Part shown: in pieces, positions 23,351 to 36,114 of the stretch | Numbering within the stretch: position 1 is the first letter of the stretch | Layout: every line of letters starts with the position of its first letter | Assembly (NCBI GenBank): GCA_949752795.1 | Contig: OX457061.1 | Span: 34,042,425-34,106,424 of the forward strand | Length of the DNA stretch: 64,000 nucleotides | Direction: 5' to 3' | DNA from: Hyperoodon ampullatus | Lineage: Eukaryota; Chordata; Mammalia; Artiodactyla; Ziphiidae | The notes under the pieces: model-generated | Told to the model about the DNA's origin: nothing | Databases searched by the model: none | What the model saw: the letters and a program-made list of their open reading frames with translations, nothing else | Position numbers and translations under genes: made by a program

Positions 23351-25406
23351 AGGATCCAGGAGTTCTGCCTCCAAAACCAACAGTGGTTCCAGTATATCTC
23401 ACACCACCACCAGTGACCAAGACCCATGGCCCAGCTCCATCATTCTTTGATTGGGTGGATGGGCAGAACAGGGAATATGAATCCTTCTTGTGAGCCTCCT
23501 CTCTGAGAGCTCTATTTCCTAATAGAGAAGTGCTCTAGGAACTGACATCCTCAGATTGTAGACTGGGCCCTCATGGAAAGGTGAGATTAAGGTTAAACTT
23601 TGAGTAGCCCAGGGTTGACTAGACAAAACCTTACCTTTTAATTCTACACCTTTGTTCCTCTTTTTGACTCTGCACTGATCCTCAGAGACTAGCGTGAGAG
23701 GCTAGGGCTGAATTTTCACTTTTTTCTCTCTGGACAAGCCATAGATATTCATTTATTCATAGATAATCTGATTTTCCATATTAATAGAGCTCTGTGATCC
23801 ATCCCTGTTAGTCACTTTAAAGTAGATAAAAATATTTTCTATTTTTCCTTCTTTGCAAATTTCAAGAAGGATTTTCTGTATGTTATGCTCAATTGATTTT
23901 TTCAGTCCTTATCCTCTGCAGATGAAGGGCACTCATTTCCAGAACTGCAGGCACATGTGTATACCTTCACATAGGACTTTCCCCTGCTCACAGAGCTCGG
24001 GCTCAGCATGTGATTCAAGGCTTTCAAAGGCTTAGGGCATTGTTCTCCACATCATCCCTAACATAAAGGGAAGCCTTGGCCCAGAGATACCTGAGGTGGA
24101 ACCATGACTGGTGAATAAGAGTTGAGGGACTCTGTCCTCCTATAAGAATCCTGAACTCTGTTAGTAATCCAGCCCTGGCCAGTGACTCACTGTGATCAGG
24201 ATTTTACCATGGAGCCCTCTGTCACACGCAGATAAAGGGTCTGTGAGCTTCAAGCTCTCCCCTGTCCCCCACATTGTAATCCTCCCTGAGAGTTTCCATC
24301 TTGTGTGGCTCTCTGTGCCAACGTAATTGATTTAGAAAAGTAGGAAGAGGAGGAGAAAAAGGTTAGTCTCTGCTGCTGGCTGACCTTAGGGTTCCTTTGC
24401 CAAATTGATATGTCTATTTTTCCTAAATGTTAGTTTTTGATTTCTCTGTAAATAGTCCAGGAATGGAAAAATGAACCCCATACTATACAGAAAGTATGAA
24501 ATGCAACTAGTGCCCCAAGACTCACTGAGATGCATCTGAAAGCAGAGTTTATCTGAAGTGCACCTCAGGCTCAGACAACTGAGCACTGAGAATATGACCC
24601 CATCATGGAGCTATGGTACAGTGACAGTGTTCTTGAGGGTGGGAGAGGGCCCTTCTTCACAGCATCCAGCCTGGTAGATCCCTCCAACCTTTCCTGGGCC
24701 TTCTAGATCCCTCCATCCTTCTCTGAGCCATAGTATTTTTCCAATTCCATTCTTTTATCATATCATAGATACACTGTAGTACTATTTTCTATTTATTCCT
24801 CCTATAACACAGATAGCCGTTGGGTTGTCCATTACCCCCTTGGTCACCTGAGCTTCAATCCTACCAATTATATAGCCTTTGAAAATCTGGAGTTTTTCCA
24901 GGAATTTTTGCTAATTCCCAAAGATTTGCATTCTCAGGGTTTCCTGTGCTCTCATCTCCAGCTTCCCACCTCACACCAACCCAGACACAGGACATGACTC
25001 CACCTTCACGTTCACCCATGACAGTCCACTTTCACATAAAAGCATTAGTGAGCAATGTAGTCTTTACAAAAGATATTGGGAGGGTGATGAAGAGTGCTAC
25101 AGGCAGACCTCACTCCTAGCAAACAACTTTAAAATTTCTAACTGCTGAATTAAGCACTGAACTGTTTTCTTCCATGAAACAGTCCTAGCCTAGGGCACTC
25201 AATCCTTTCCCACCCAGATGATGAGGCTTTGCTGGAACTGGCAGCACAACTATCTTCCAAGAATGAGGGATAGATTCTCAGTTAACATTGCTACTGGGAT
25301 ATCATTGCTTTTAGGTCCTTTCAGTGAACAGAAAAAGTTTAAAAAAAAATTAACCATGAGTTCATATTAGTATGTACAATTCAAATTTAACACCAGGTAT
25401 TTTGGG
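23351..25406. other. Unassigned non-coding sequence
   Basis: No gene and no repeat I can name. The stretch is unique-looking. Short frames (for example at 23853-24035 and 24386-24586) show no family features. Confidence 0.4.
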
Positions 25407-25922
25407 TTTTTTTTTTTTAACATCTTTACTGGAGTATAATTGCGTTACATTTTTGTGTTAATTGCTGCTGTATAACAAAGTGAATCAGCTATACTTATAC
25501 ATATATCCCCATATCCCCTCCCTCTTGTGTCTCCCTCCCACCCTCCCTATCCCACCCCTCTAGGTGGACACAAAGCACCAAGCTGCTCTCCCTGTGTTAT
25601 GCAGCTGCTTCCCACTAGCTATCTGTTTTACATTTGGTAGTGTATATATGTCAATGCCACTCTCTCAGTTCATCTCAGCTTACCCTTCCCCCTCCCTGTA
25701 TCCTCAAGTCCATTCTCTACGTCTGCATCTTTATTCCTATCCTGCCCCTAGGTTCTTCAGAACCTTTTTTTTTTTTTTTTAGATTCCATATATAAGTGTT
25801 AGCATACGGTATTTGTTTTTCTCTTTCTGACTTACTTCACTCTGTATGACAGACACTAGGTCCATCCACCTCCCTACAAATAACTCAATTTCATTTCTTT
25901 TTATGGCTGAGTAATATTCCGT
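25407..25922 (-). mobile_element. L1 3' end (reverse)
   Basis: Reverse L1 tail. The poly(T) is followed by 'ctgtataacaaagtgaatc', 'tgtctccctcccaccctccc', and the ORF2 end ('ttatggctgagtaatattcc') at its right. The matching L1 tail lies in opposite orientation at 27377, and a fragment of the same tail at 62943. Confidence 0.9.
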
Positions 25923-26930
25923 TTAACACTGCGTTTTTACTTTGTATCTCATTTCTCTAGCAATGAAAATTTTGGATCTTAGTAACATTAATGTTCTTAT
26001 CCATTCTATCCTAATATATATAATGTAATTTTAAAATTATAATACAAGTATTATTTCTAATAATAAAACTACTGAGTCAAGTTTCAAGTTATTTGCAGTT
26101 CTTTTTTCCTTAGAATATACTCCACCAAGAAGATATACCAGAAGAGCATGTTCCAAAGTCACTTGAAATAATTCTTATCTCTATGTCGTTATGTAAACAA
26201 TTTTATAAAGAGTTAAGGTTGTTTCAATTCATTCTCAGTTTTAGGATTAGCTTTATTTTCCCTGTATTGTTTTCCAAAAACTGTAAAACATTTACATGGG
26301 TCAAAGTCAAAAATAAATAAATTATACTCAGAGAAGTCTCACTCCCAACCCTTTCATTTGATGCATAACTAGCTTTTACTTATTCTCTCAAGATGTAGAA
26401 GGAATGTGAGGAGCACGGCAGAATAGGAACTTGGTAGAAAGAGACTATGGTTTAAATCCACTTCCTGTTTGAAGTTGGGCATTTCCTACTTTTTGAGACT
26501 TGATTTCTTCAGGTGAAAATGAGAATAATAATAGCCATCTCTAGAAATATCCTACAGATTAAATTAGATAACATATGTGAATTGCCCAGTCCATAATAAG
26601 TACTCAAAATATGACAGCTATTTAGTATATTTTATCTGAAGAGCTTAATGGAACTTAGAAATCTTAGACCACCTTGTCACCCAATTTTGGTGCCCTTTTA
26701 AAAATCTTTTTACATAATATAGAAATAATAATAATATATGATAATACTTTGGGACAGAACTCAGAAGATCTAAACAAAAAACTATATCTGAAGAGATATA
26801 AAAGTAACTGTGTTATTTAGTAGAACCCAAAATACCAGATTTGTTTTGTTGGCAGTAGTAAGGTAGATTACCAAGAAATATATAAAAAGGAAGGAAACTC
26901 AAAAGAGACTATGTTATGGACTGAATGTTT
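25923..26930. other. AT-rich unassigned sequence with a MIR
   Basis: No gene. A plus-strand MIR runs about 26400-26630 ('aagttgggcatttcctac', 'ataagtactcaaaatatgac'). The rest is unassigned AT-rich DNA. Confidence 0.45.
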
Positions 26931-27292
26931 GTGTCTCCCCAAAATTCCTGTGTTGAAACTCTATCCCACAATGTTATAGTGCTAGGAGGTGGAAGCTTTA
27001 GGAGGTGATTAGGATTAGATGAGGTCATAGGGTGGCACCCTTGTGAATGGCATTAGGGCCCTCGTAAGAGTCTCTAGAAAGCTTGCTTCCTGTCTCTCTT
27101 GTCTGTCATGTGAAGACACAGCGAGAAGATGGCTATCTATGAACCAGGAAACAGGTTCTCACCAGACACCAAATCTGCTGGTACCTTGATCTTGGATTTC
27201 AGAGCCTCTAGAACTGTGAGAAATAAATGTTTGTTGTTTAAACCACCCAGTCTATGGTATTTTTGTTATAGCAGCCCAAACAGACTAAGACA
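26931..27292 (+). mobile_element. MaLR/MLT1-like solo LTR
   Basis: Typical mammalian MaLR LTR text in order: 'ggactgaatgtttgtgtctc', 'gatgaggtcatagggtggca', 'ctagaactgtgagaaataaa', and the ending 'cagcccaaacagactaagac'. No internal sequence is next to it, so it is a solo LTR. The subfamily is not certain. Confidence 0.75.
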
Positions 27293-27376
27293 GTCTGTTT
27301 GAAATAAGTATATAGAAGCAGAACAGACATTTGCTATAGAACTAAATGGAAGTGGAATAAAATCCTTAGCAAATGA

Positions 27377-27971
27377 GCTCTATTTATAATAGCCAGGACA
27401 TGGAAGCAACCTAAGTGTCCATCAACAGATGAATGGATAAAGAAGATGTGGCACATATATACAATGGAATATCACTCAGCCATAAAGAGAAGCGAAATTG
27501 AGTTATTTGCAGTGTCGTGGATGGACATAGAGTCTGTCATACAGAGTGAAGTAAGTCAGAAAGAGAAAAATACCGTATGCTAACACATATATATGGAATC
27601 TAAAAAAAAAAAAACATGGTTCTGAAGAACCTAGGGGCAGGACAGGAATAAAGACGCATACGTAGAGAATGGACTTGAGGACATGGGGACGGGGAAGGGT
27701 AAGCTGGGACTAAGTGAGAGAGTGGCATGGACATATATACACTACCAAATGTAAAATAGATAGCTAGTGGGAAGCAGCCGCATAGCACAGGGAGATCAGC
27801 TCAGTGCTTTGTGACAACCTAGAGGGGTGGGATAGGGAGGGTGGGAGGGAGACACAAGAGGGAGGGGATATGGGGATATATGTATATGTATAGCTGATTC
27901 ACTTTGTTATAAAGCAGAAACTAACACACCATTGTAAAGCAGTTATACTCCAATAAAGATGTTAAAAAAAT
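27377..27971 (+). mobile_element. L1 3' end (5'-truncated insertion)
   Basis: ORF2 C-terminus ('atttataatagccaggacat', 'atcactcagccataaagag') and 3' UTR, ending 'actccaataaagatgtta' plus A-run. The perfect duplication ATCCTTAGCAAATGA lies at 27362-27376 and 27972-27986, showing a classic 5'-truncated retrotransposition. Confidence 0.95.
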
Positions 27972-28289
27972 ATCCTTAGCAAATGAAAAACTCAAATTGA
28001 GTTCAAAAATGAAACCACATACTATGTTATCTATAAAACTACATGCCTAAGACAGACAGTTAAGAAAATTAGAAAGGCCAAGAGAATTAACTGATAAGGT
28101 AACAATAAATAGCTAAGTAAAAAAGTAAGTACACAGAAATCACAAGTTTCTAAAATTCTACCTAGGGACTTAAAAGAAGACTGGAGAAAAAATTTGTTTT
28201 AGGAGAGTAAGATACCTTTTTTTAGGATTGAAATATACATTATAATAAAGATGTCAGTTTTCTCTAAATCTATAAATCTATCTAAGTCT

Positions 28290-28540
28290 ACACTAATTAG
28301 TACCCTAGCTACAAGCCATATGTGGCGATTCAAAATTAAATAATTAATTAAATTTAAATAAAATTAAAAAATTTAGTCCCTCAGTTGTACTAGCCACACT
28401 TCAAGTATTCAGTTGCCACATCTGGGTAAGACTACTACTACGTACTGGGCCACGCAGAGAGAGAACATTTCCCTCATCACAGAGAGTTCTAGTGTACAGG
28501 GTACATCTAGAGGGCCTTGCTGTATGGCAGAGGTTAGAAA
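28290..28540 (-). mobile_element. hAT-type MER fossil
   Basis: The text 'ccatatgtggcgattcaaaa', an AT-rich 'taattaaatttaaataaaat' and 'cagttgccacatctgg' match the common mammalian DNA-transposon pattern 'ctagccacatgtggc...'. The subfamily name is not certain. Confidence 0.5.
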
Positions 28541-29894
28541 GCTAAAACTACACTTCCCGTACTCCTCTGCAGGTTCTGGATGCAAATTTTGTTTGGATGC
28601 AATGAGATATGCTTGTCTGAATTTGGTGAGGTAAAAATAAGATAAGCATGACCATGAGGATGGCAGACTTTTCTGCAGCAGACACCAGCATCTGCTCAGC
28701 TTCCTGTGTGTCAAAGGGAGGTGTGGCACTGGCACTGGCCTTGCTACAGTGGCCACAGCTTCATGATTCCCACTTGTATCCAAGGTCAAAGCTACAGTGA
28801 TGGGCTCTTGAACTCAATAATCTCAGGTGGCCTAAGAGGTGGGTGTTTTCCTAGTGGGTCATTTCTATAGTGCTCTGCATACCCAGAGGCCCAGAACCAG
28901 AGCCAGCTGCCCCAACACTTACCACCATTTTGGTTAGCAAAAGTTGGTAAGATTTCATGCATTAAAATCTCTTCCTGCTAAAAAAGTATATTCAGGATGA
29001 ATTCTGTCTCCTGAACTAAATTCTGACTGATATGGAACAAAGCAGACTTACCACAGAGCTCTTCTGTTCCCTCATAATTCGTTTGTTTTCCAAACTCCAT
29101 AAATGCCACCCAGTCTTCTGGTAATTGTACCAGGTAGCTGTATATCTGATTGCCCTCTGAAATTGATTCCCCACCTCACTCTGCTTTAAGATACTACCTA
29201 TAACCTTCCATATGAAGCTTAGTCTGTCTGCAAGAATTAAAAGTGATTAATAAAATAACATAATTCCCCGGCCTGGTCCAAGTATGTTTGTAGACCACAA
29301 TAACGCTGTAATTAAATACACTAAATAGAAAGCAAATTTTTCTACGTCTACCATACTGAATGACATAGATTTTCCTAGATAACCATCACTTTAGTGTAAA
29401 TTTGATCAACCACGTTGCCTTCTTATTTATTCCAAAATGAAATGAGCCAGACTAAGGACTTGGGAGGTTCAGTTGAAATGTAGGGGAAGTGGCAGGTGGA
29501 GGCAAAGCAGGCCAGAAGCATAGGGCACAATGGGCCTGAGGCATCTGGTCACTGGAGAATCATCGTCTCTACCATGACTCTCTTTCCTTGCTCCCTAGAC
29601 CTAGACCTAGGCTATGAGTGATACAGATATCTGGGAGCTAGCCTGGGTGTGTGTCACCATGAATCACATTGATTCTATGGAAAAACGTGGTCTGGTTTCC
29701 ATACAACAGGAATGTAAATGAACTATCAGAGCACTGGTAATTTACAATTTGGGTACTTCCCGAAATTATAGCTTCCTGCCAGCCTCTACCTCTATGAAAC
29801 AACCAAGCCCTTTCTACTTATGATCTTAAGGCTTTAAAACCACCAAGACATAGTGTGCAACTATATTCAGAAACAGATTCTGGCATATTGGGAG
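28541..29894. other. Unassigned non-coding sequence
   Basis: No gene seen. Part (28530-28900) may be an old LTR-like repeat ('aaactacacttcccgtactc'). The remainder is unassigned. Confidence 0.35.
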
Positions 29895-30090
29895 GGGCAG
29901 CATCCCACAGAGCAGAGAGCCTGGACTCTGGAATCACAGAGACCTGAGTTTATATCGTAGTCCTATCATTTATTAGCTGTGTGATCTTGGGGAAATTACC
30001 TCCCCATTCTGAGTCTCAGTTTTCTCAACTATAAAATGAAAGAAAACCCTGTTCACAGGATTATTATAAGGGTCATAGGAGAAAGCTGAT
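29895..30090 (+). repeat. MIR, nearly full length
   Basis: It contains 'gagagcctggactctggaat', 'attagctgtgtgatcttggg' and 'ctcagttttctcaactataa', which are the MIR core in plus orientation. Among the best-preserved MIR copies here. Confidence 0.9.
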
Positions 30091-33000
30091 TTGCTCAATT
30101 AGGAAACTGTAAGAAAGGAAAAGGGATGGGGAATAGTTCTACAGAGAAACTCTGTGTCCAATCCAGTAATTTTCCAAAAGGAGTTTTGCTCAAAATATCA
30201 CTCACTTCCTATTGTGCTCTGTCCATTGAAGTCAAAGTAAAGGATAAGCTTCTATATCCAAAAGACACCCAAAATATTGTAGTTGAAAGGAGATGGAGAT
30301 TTGTTTTTCTGTCACTAATGGCCCTGAGGTCTAGATTAGTGAGTGGTTTTCCTCCATGTAACCATTGAGGAGCCCAGGTTCCTTCCATCCTATTGCTCTA
30401 CCATCATCAAGGGCATTATTCTTGTCTGCATGGTCAAAGCTAGGTCACAGCACATTCATGTTCCAGTTCAAGGAAAGAGGAAAGGGAAAGTTATTCCAGA
30501 ACATCTTCTTTTAAACTGAAGATGACCCAGAAGTTGCACACAGCATTTCCATTCACACCTCATTGGCCTGAATTTAGTCCCATGGCCACACCACACTTAG
30601 CTGCAAAGGAGGCTGGTAAATGCAGCCTCCACCTGGGCAGCCATGTGTCCAGCTAAAAATCCTATCGAAGAAGAGGAATGTTTTGCTAAACAACCTATTA
30701 TTCTCTGCCATGACCTTCTTCCTGCTGTACCCATCTTCACCAAGAAGGCTTGGCTTGTTCTTGATATAGCTGTGAGCCTTTGCCATTTGTGGGAAGTGTC
30801 TTTAATGCCATCACACCTCCTGGTGAGATACAATTGGCCATGTGAGCTCCCTAACACTGATGGAAAAGCTGGGGCCCAAAGAGGGTGACTGGGAACTCAG
30901 GCCAGAGCACCACCCCACTGTCTTCAGAAGATATGGTTTTGATGTGTGGAGTCTTTTCCCCCAGTATTAGGAGAGAAACTGGCTTGGCTGTTACTGGAGG
31001 TGACTCATTCCTGCTCTCCGCAGAGGGAGCACAATCACATTGTTCCTGCAAGGAGTGCACTCCTGCCAGGTCACTTGCACTTGCAGACAAGTCTGTTCTT
31101 CCTTAAGTGATTCTTAAAGGATTAAAAAGCAGTGCAAAGGCTTTGGATGTGCCAAGCTGCATGTAGCTGCACCAGAATCTCCAACACTGTAGAGAGAGTG
31201 CAGGACCAGACCCTGGGGAATCTCACAATGGTCCCAGCTCCTCCATTCGTCACTTATGTGTCCTTGGGCAAGCTGCTTCCCAACCCAGACCCTGTTTTCT
31301 CATCTAAAAAACATCTGACCAGATCATTTCTGTTTCAGTTCCCCAGTTGTCCGTGACCTTTTCTTACCTATTTCTTGTTTGGAACACTTCAGTAGTAACT
31401 ACAGGAGAAAGACAAATTTTTCTTCCTCATCTGTTTCTCCTATGTCCATTACCAGATGTGGGAAAATCCAAAGTCCCCAAAGTGACTCACCCCTGTGCAC
31501 CTCCTGGGGACCAGGGCCTTGGGCTGGTACTTTGGGCCGGTCTCAAACAGGTGTCAAATGAATTTTAATAGTGTTCACTATTGGTCCCCACAATCCAAGT
31601 CTACAGAGAGACTGATGTAGACAGCAGGCACTGAGAGAAATGAAGAATGCGTGCAATGGTTAGAGCAATATATTCTCCTTAAGCTAAGACTCTATGGACA
31701 CACGCAAGGCATGACACATCCTGAGGCATAAATCTTTGTTCCTAAGGGTGAAAGTGACCCAAACCATAGATCTCCACAAAAGCCACTCCAGGATGACTAA
31801 AGAAAGAATGAAATGTAAATGAGAGCACTTTTTAAGGCTCTTACACTATGTTACCAAAATTTCTAGTGTTTTCTCTTTTTCTTAAAAATAAATTTCATTC
31901 AAATAGCACTTTTACTTGGAGGACAAATCAAAAGGCATAAAAGGATATAAATTAAAAAGTTAAGTTTTCCTCCCACCATTTCCAGGTCTCTCAGTTCTCA
32001 TCAGAGCCTGCCTTTCAGAGATAGCCCATGTCCACACATCCATAAATGCAGGTCTGTAACTTTGGGGGACCTCCATGGTTGCCTTGGTTTTTATGAAACT
32101 GCCTTACTGAGTGTAAACTACATCAAATACTAAGGAGAGCTATGAGTTGCAAGTAGAACACTGGCAAGGTATGACTTTAGCATTCTTATTCACTTCTCAT
32201 TCAGTCCTTGGGTGATTTCATTCATGCCCTGGCTTTCCTCACCTCCAATCTGAAGCCTCCCAGGCCTCTACCCCTGGCCCTGCTTTCTTTCCTGATTCCA
32301 GCCACATCTCTCCACCTGGAGTGGGCACCCCAAACTCAGGTGCCAATGGAATTGGTCACTTTCCCCCAAACCAGCTCTTCTTCACCTCTGGCCAGGCTCC
32401 AGCTTTTCCCACTCACCCCTGTTAGGAATGTATGTCACTTCTCTTCCCCTCCACCTTCTGCCTCACTGCTCTGCTCCTCCGGTCAGTTAAGTCCAGTAAT
32501 GTGACCCTCTGGAAAATCCCTTCCTCTTCCTCAGCTTTTCCCTGCCTTAGTTAATTTCATTGTCACCTCTCACTGGAGCAGATACATACAGAGCGCTTAC
32601 TCTGTGCCAGGTACTCTCCTAAGTGCCTTACACATATAAAGTCATTTTATCCTCACAACGATCCTACAACACATATGCTATTATTATCCCCATTTTACAG
32701 ATGAGGAAACTGAGACCGAAATGATAAATAACCCCATTCCCTAAGCTCACTAGACTCTATTGTGCCTCCTTTGACTAGATTTTCTATGGCCTCTACTGCC
32801 TTCAAGACCCAATTCAACTGTTACTTATTCCAGGAAATCCTCCCAGAGTACCCACTATTGTCACAATAGTTTCAGACTTTTAGTCTACTTTCCTCCATGT
32901 AAAATAATGCCAGATAAAATTGGATGGGACATGTTTATACTGAAAATTACTTCTTATTTATTGAAATTCCAAGTTAACTGAGTATCCTTATCATTATTTG

Positions 33001-34099
33001 CTAAATCTGACAACCCTACCCCAACAAAACCATAAATAACTTGACAGCAAGGCTACTCCATCCTCGTGTCCCACCCACCCACCCTCAGGGGCTAGAACAG
33101 AGCCTGGACCAGGTGGGTGCTCAGTTCAGTTTACTGTATTGAATTAAAGTTGGGTGCTCAGCGAACGGTGATTGTCTGCCATGTTAGCTTTTACTATGCT
33201 TTGCGTGGGGAATGATATGTCCCTTATGTCCCCCCCAGTGCAGCAGACACAGTGCTATGTGCGCAATAATTAAATTCAGTGCATCTTGGAGCCTCACTTT
33301 TCTCATCTATAAAATGAGAAGGGCTTCCCTGGTGGGGCTGTGGTTGAGAGTCCGGTAGAAGACCTTGAATTACTTGGTCTCTATCTGCACACACATGGCG
33401 GGTCAATAAAGTAATTGTCTTAATCCAAAAAGCATACCAGTGACCAAGATATTTTCAGCTACATATGTGGACTTTTTAACATATAATTGTCTCAGTTCTC
33501 TGATCTATTTGGAACTGATCCCTCTGAGACTTTATTTTTACAAATATTCCAGTAATTAATTTAATTTATAACCGAAGCACATGAAAAGATGAGAGCTTCC
33601 TTCTCTCCTCTACATTGGCGTTTATTTTGTGGAAGTCTGATGCCAGCCAGAATCACCTTTTCCATACTTAATGCATTTTTAAATACCTTTGTAATCAAAC
33701 AAGGGCATTAAGAGGGATTTAACACTTGCTAATGGGACGCCACAAGCCCTTCTTTCCCCAGATGGCCTCTCTTCTGGCTTCGTGCTAGGAATAAATCCTT
33801 TGGAAACCAGGTGCTTTCTTATTCTCAATTGTTTTTCTGTTTTCCTCTCTTACACCTAGCTTCATCTATATTGGCAAATGAAGTGAAGAATTCAGACTAT
33901 TACTCAGATAATTCAACAAAAATTGCCCTTACAGAAATTTTATTTGTTTGTGTGTCTTAGAAGTGAAAGTAGGGGCTTACCTTTAAACGTAAATGACTTG
34001 ATATCCACTGCTGTAAGGCAAACCCATGGCCAGTGAGTGGAGTTTTGCTGGAAGGTAATCTACTTATACTCCTAACACCAGGGGTGTTAACTATTTATC
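30091..34099. other. Mostly unique non-coding sequence with MIRs
   Basis: No gene seen. MIR-like pieces lie at about 31225-31345 (plus) and 32600-32720 (reverse, 'cccattttacagatgaggaa'). The remainder, including the C/T-rich 32200-32560, is unassigned. Short frames at 30574-31106 have no recognisable family. An odd SINE-head chimera at 33321 is listed separately. Confidence 0.45.
33321..33354 (+). mobile_element. Truncated CHR SINE head joined to other sequence
   Basis: Only the first ~34 bp of a CHR SINE are present (GGGCTTCCCTGGTGGGGCTG, then TGGTTGAGAGTCCG). They fuse abruptly to GTAGAAGACCTTGAATTACT and run on to 'gggtcaataaagtaattgtc'. The SINE body and poly(A) are missing. Confidence 0.8.
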
Positions 34100-34220
34100 A
34101 CTATGAGCCTCTTGCTCCTCCTCTCTGTAAAATCAGGATCACAATTCCTACATTGCCAGGTTGTTGATGAAACTAAATGAGATAAATATGCAGATTTTTG
34201 CATGCAGTAGGTATTCTGTA
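34100..34220 (+). repeat. MIR fragment
   Basis: It contains 'ctctgtaaaatcaggatcac', 'gttgttgatgaaactaaatg' and 'gcagtaggtattctgtac', the MIR 3' half in plus orientation. Confidence 0.75.
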
Positions 34221-34318
34221 CATATTTAAAAACACACTGGCACATATATATACAACACACATTGTACATTGATCAGAACATTTATATTGCACTTTACAAT
34301 TTATAAAACACTCACCTA

Positions 34319-34521
34319 GGGCTTCCCTGGTGGCGCAGTGGTTGAGAGTCCGCCTGCCGATGCAGGGGACACGGGTTCGTGCCCTGGTCCGGGAAGATAC
34401 CACATGCCGCGGAGCGGCTGGATCCGTGAGCCATGGCTGCTGGGCCTGCGTGTCCAGAGCCTGTGCTCCGCAACGGGAGAGGCCACAACAGTGAGAGGCC
34501 CGCGTACCGCAAAAAAAAAAA
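34319..34521 (+). mobile_element. CHR-2 type SINE
   Basis: Complete short CHR SINE. The perfect 14-bp duplication AAAACACTCACCTA lies at 34305-34318 and 34522-34535. Young insertion. Confidence 0.96.
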
Positions 34522-34721
34522 AAAACACTCACCTACATTCTCTCTTTGATCTTCAGAAAAGCGCTGGGAACTGTAAGGACAGTTAGTCACCATTTTTACA
34601 AATGAAGAGCCTGAGGTTAAATGAAATTAAATGGCTTTCCCAAGACCACACAGCTGGTCTAAGTTCATCTGTACAACCCCTGAAGCTCTCCACCACCTCT
34701 ACACTGATGCCACATGCTCCA

Positions 34722-34870
34722 CACAGGTGTCTAAAAAACTGGTTCTTTAATTTGGCTTCACACTGAAACTACATGGAAAACTTAAAGATAAATACTAATA
34801 CCTGGCCCCACCCCCAGAGATTTCGATTTAACCACTCTAAAGTGTGGCCTGGGCATTAGGATTCTTTTCT
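34722..34870 (+). mobile_element. MER5A-like hAT fossil
   Basis: It contains 'ggcttcacactgaaactaca', 'cctggccccacccccagaga' and 'taaagtgtggcctgggcatt', similar to MER5A. No intact ends. The preceding 34540-34670 is a reverse MIR ('accacacagctggtctaa'). Confidence 0.6.
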
Positions 34871-35145
34871 CAGTCTATCTCTTCATTTTCAATTAAACTT
34901 TTATTGTGAGGTAATGGTAAATTCATGGGCGGTTGTAAGAAGTAATAGACAGAGATCCCATTTTCCCCCAAAAGTAACACCTTGCAAAGCTATAGTATAA
35001 TGTCACAACCATGATACTGACACTTATACAGTCAAGATGCAGAACAGTTTCACCATCACAAAGGTCTCTTCAATTTTCCTTTTATAACTACACCCAGCTC
35101 TCCCTACCTACCCTTCCCTAACCCTGGTAACCATTAATCTGTATT

Positions 35146-35528
35146 CCATATATATATATATAGTGTGCGTGTGTGTCTGTGTGTGTGTGTCTGTGTGTGT
35201 GTGTGTCTGTGTGTGTGTGTCTGTGTGTGGCTGCATTGGGTCTTTGTTGCTGCGCGAGGGCTTTCTCTAGTTGGGGCGAGCAGGAGCTACTCTTCGTTGC
35301 GGTGCGCAGGCTTCTCATCGCGGTGGCTTCTCTTGTTGCAGAGCACGGGCTCTAGGCATGCGGGCTTCAGTAGTTGCAGCTCGCAGGCTCTAGAGCTCAG
35401 GCTCAATAGTTGTGGCACACGGGCTTAGTTGCTCTGCAGTATGTGGGATCTTCCCAGATCAGGGATCAAATCCGTGTCCCCTGCATTGACAGGTGGATTC
35501 TTAACCACTGCACCACCAGGGAAGTCCC
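35146..35528 (-). mobile_element. CHR-1 type SINE (reverse) with expanded TG tail
   Basis: Reverse long CHR SINE ending in CCACCAGGGAAGTCCC. Where the A-rich tail should be (about 35150-35228), the plus strand is a TA run followed by TG units with regular TGTC interruptions. The flanks share an approximate CTGTATT duplication. The microsatellite probably grew from the SINE tail. Confidence 0.85.
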
Positions 35529-36114
35529 ATCTCTGTATTTTTTGTCATTTCAAGAATGTTATATAAATGGAATCATGCAGTCTGTGACCTTTTGGGATTG
35601 GCTTTTTTTACTCAGCATAATTCCCTGGAGATTCATCCAAGTTGTTGGGTGTTTCATTAGTTCCTTCCTTTTCGTTGCTGGGTAGTATTTCCTGGTATGG
35701 ATGTACCAGCTGATTTAACCATTGAAGGGCATCTGAGTTGTCTCCAGTTTCTGGTTATTATGAATAAAGCTGTTATGAATATTTGTGTACAGGTTTTTGT
35801 GTGAAGAGAACTTTTAGTTTCTCTGGGATAAATGTCTCAGTGCCTTTTCTGGGTGATACGGTAGCTACATGTTTAGTTTTGTAAGAAACTACCAAACTGA
35901 TTTCTAGAGTGACTGTATCATTTTCCCATGAGCAATGTGTGAGTGATCTACTTTCTCATCCTCACCAGCTATGGTGTTGTCACCATTTTTTCTTAAAAGC
36001 CATTCTGATGTGTGATAGTTCTCATTGTGGTTTTAATCTGCATTTATTTCTCTAATGGCTAGTGATGTTGAATATTTTTTCATGTGCTTATCTGCCAACT
36101 ATATATCCTTTTTA

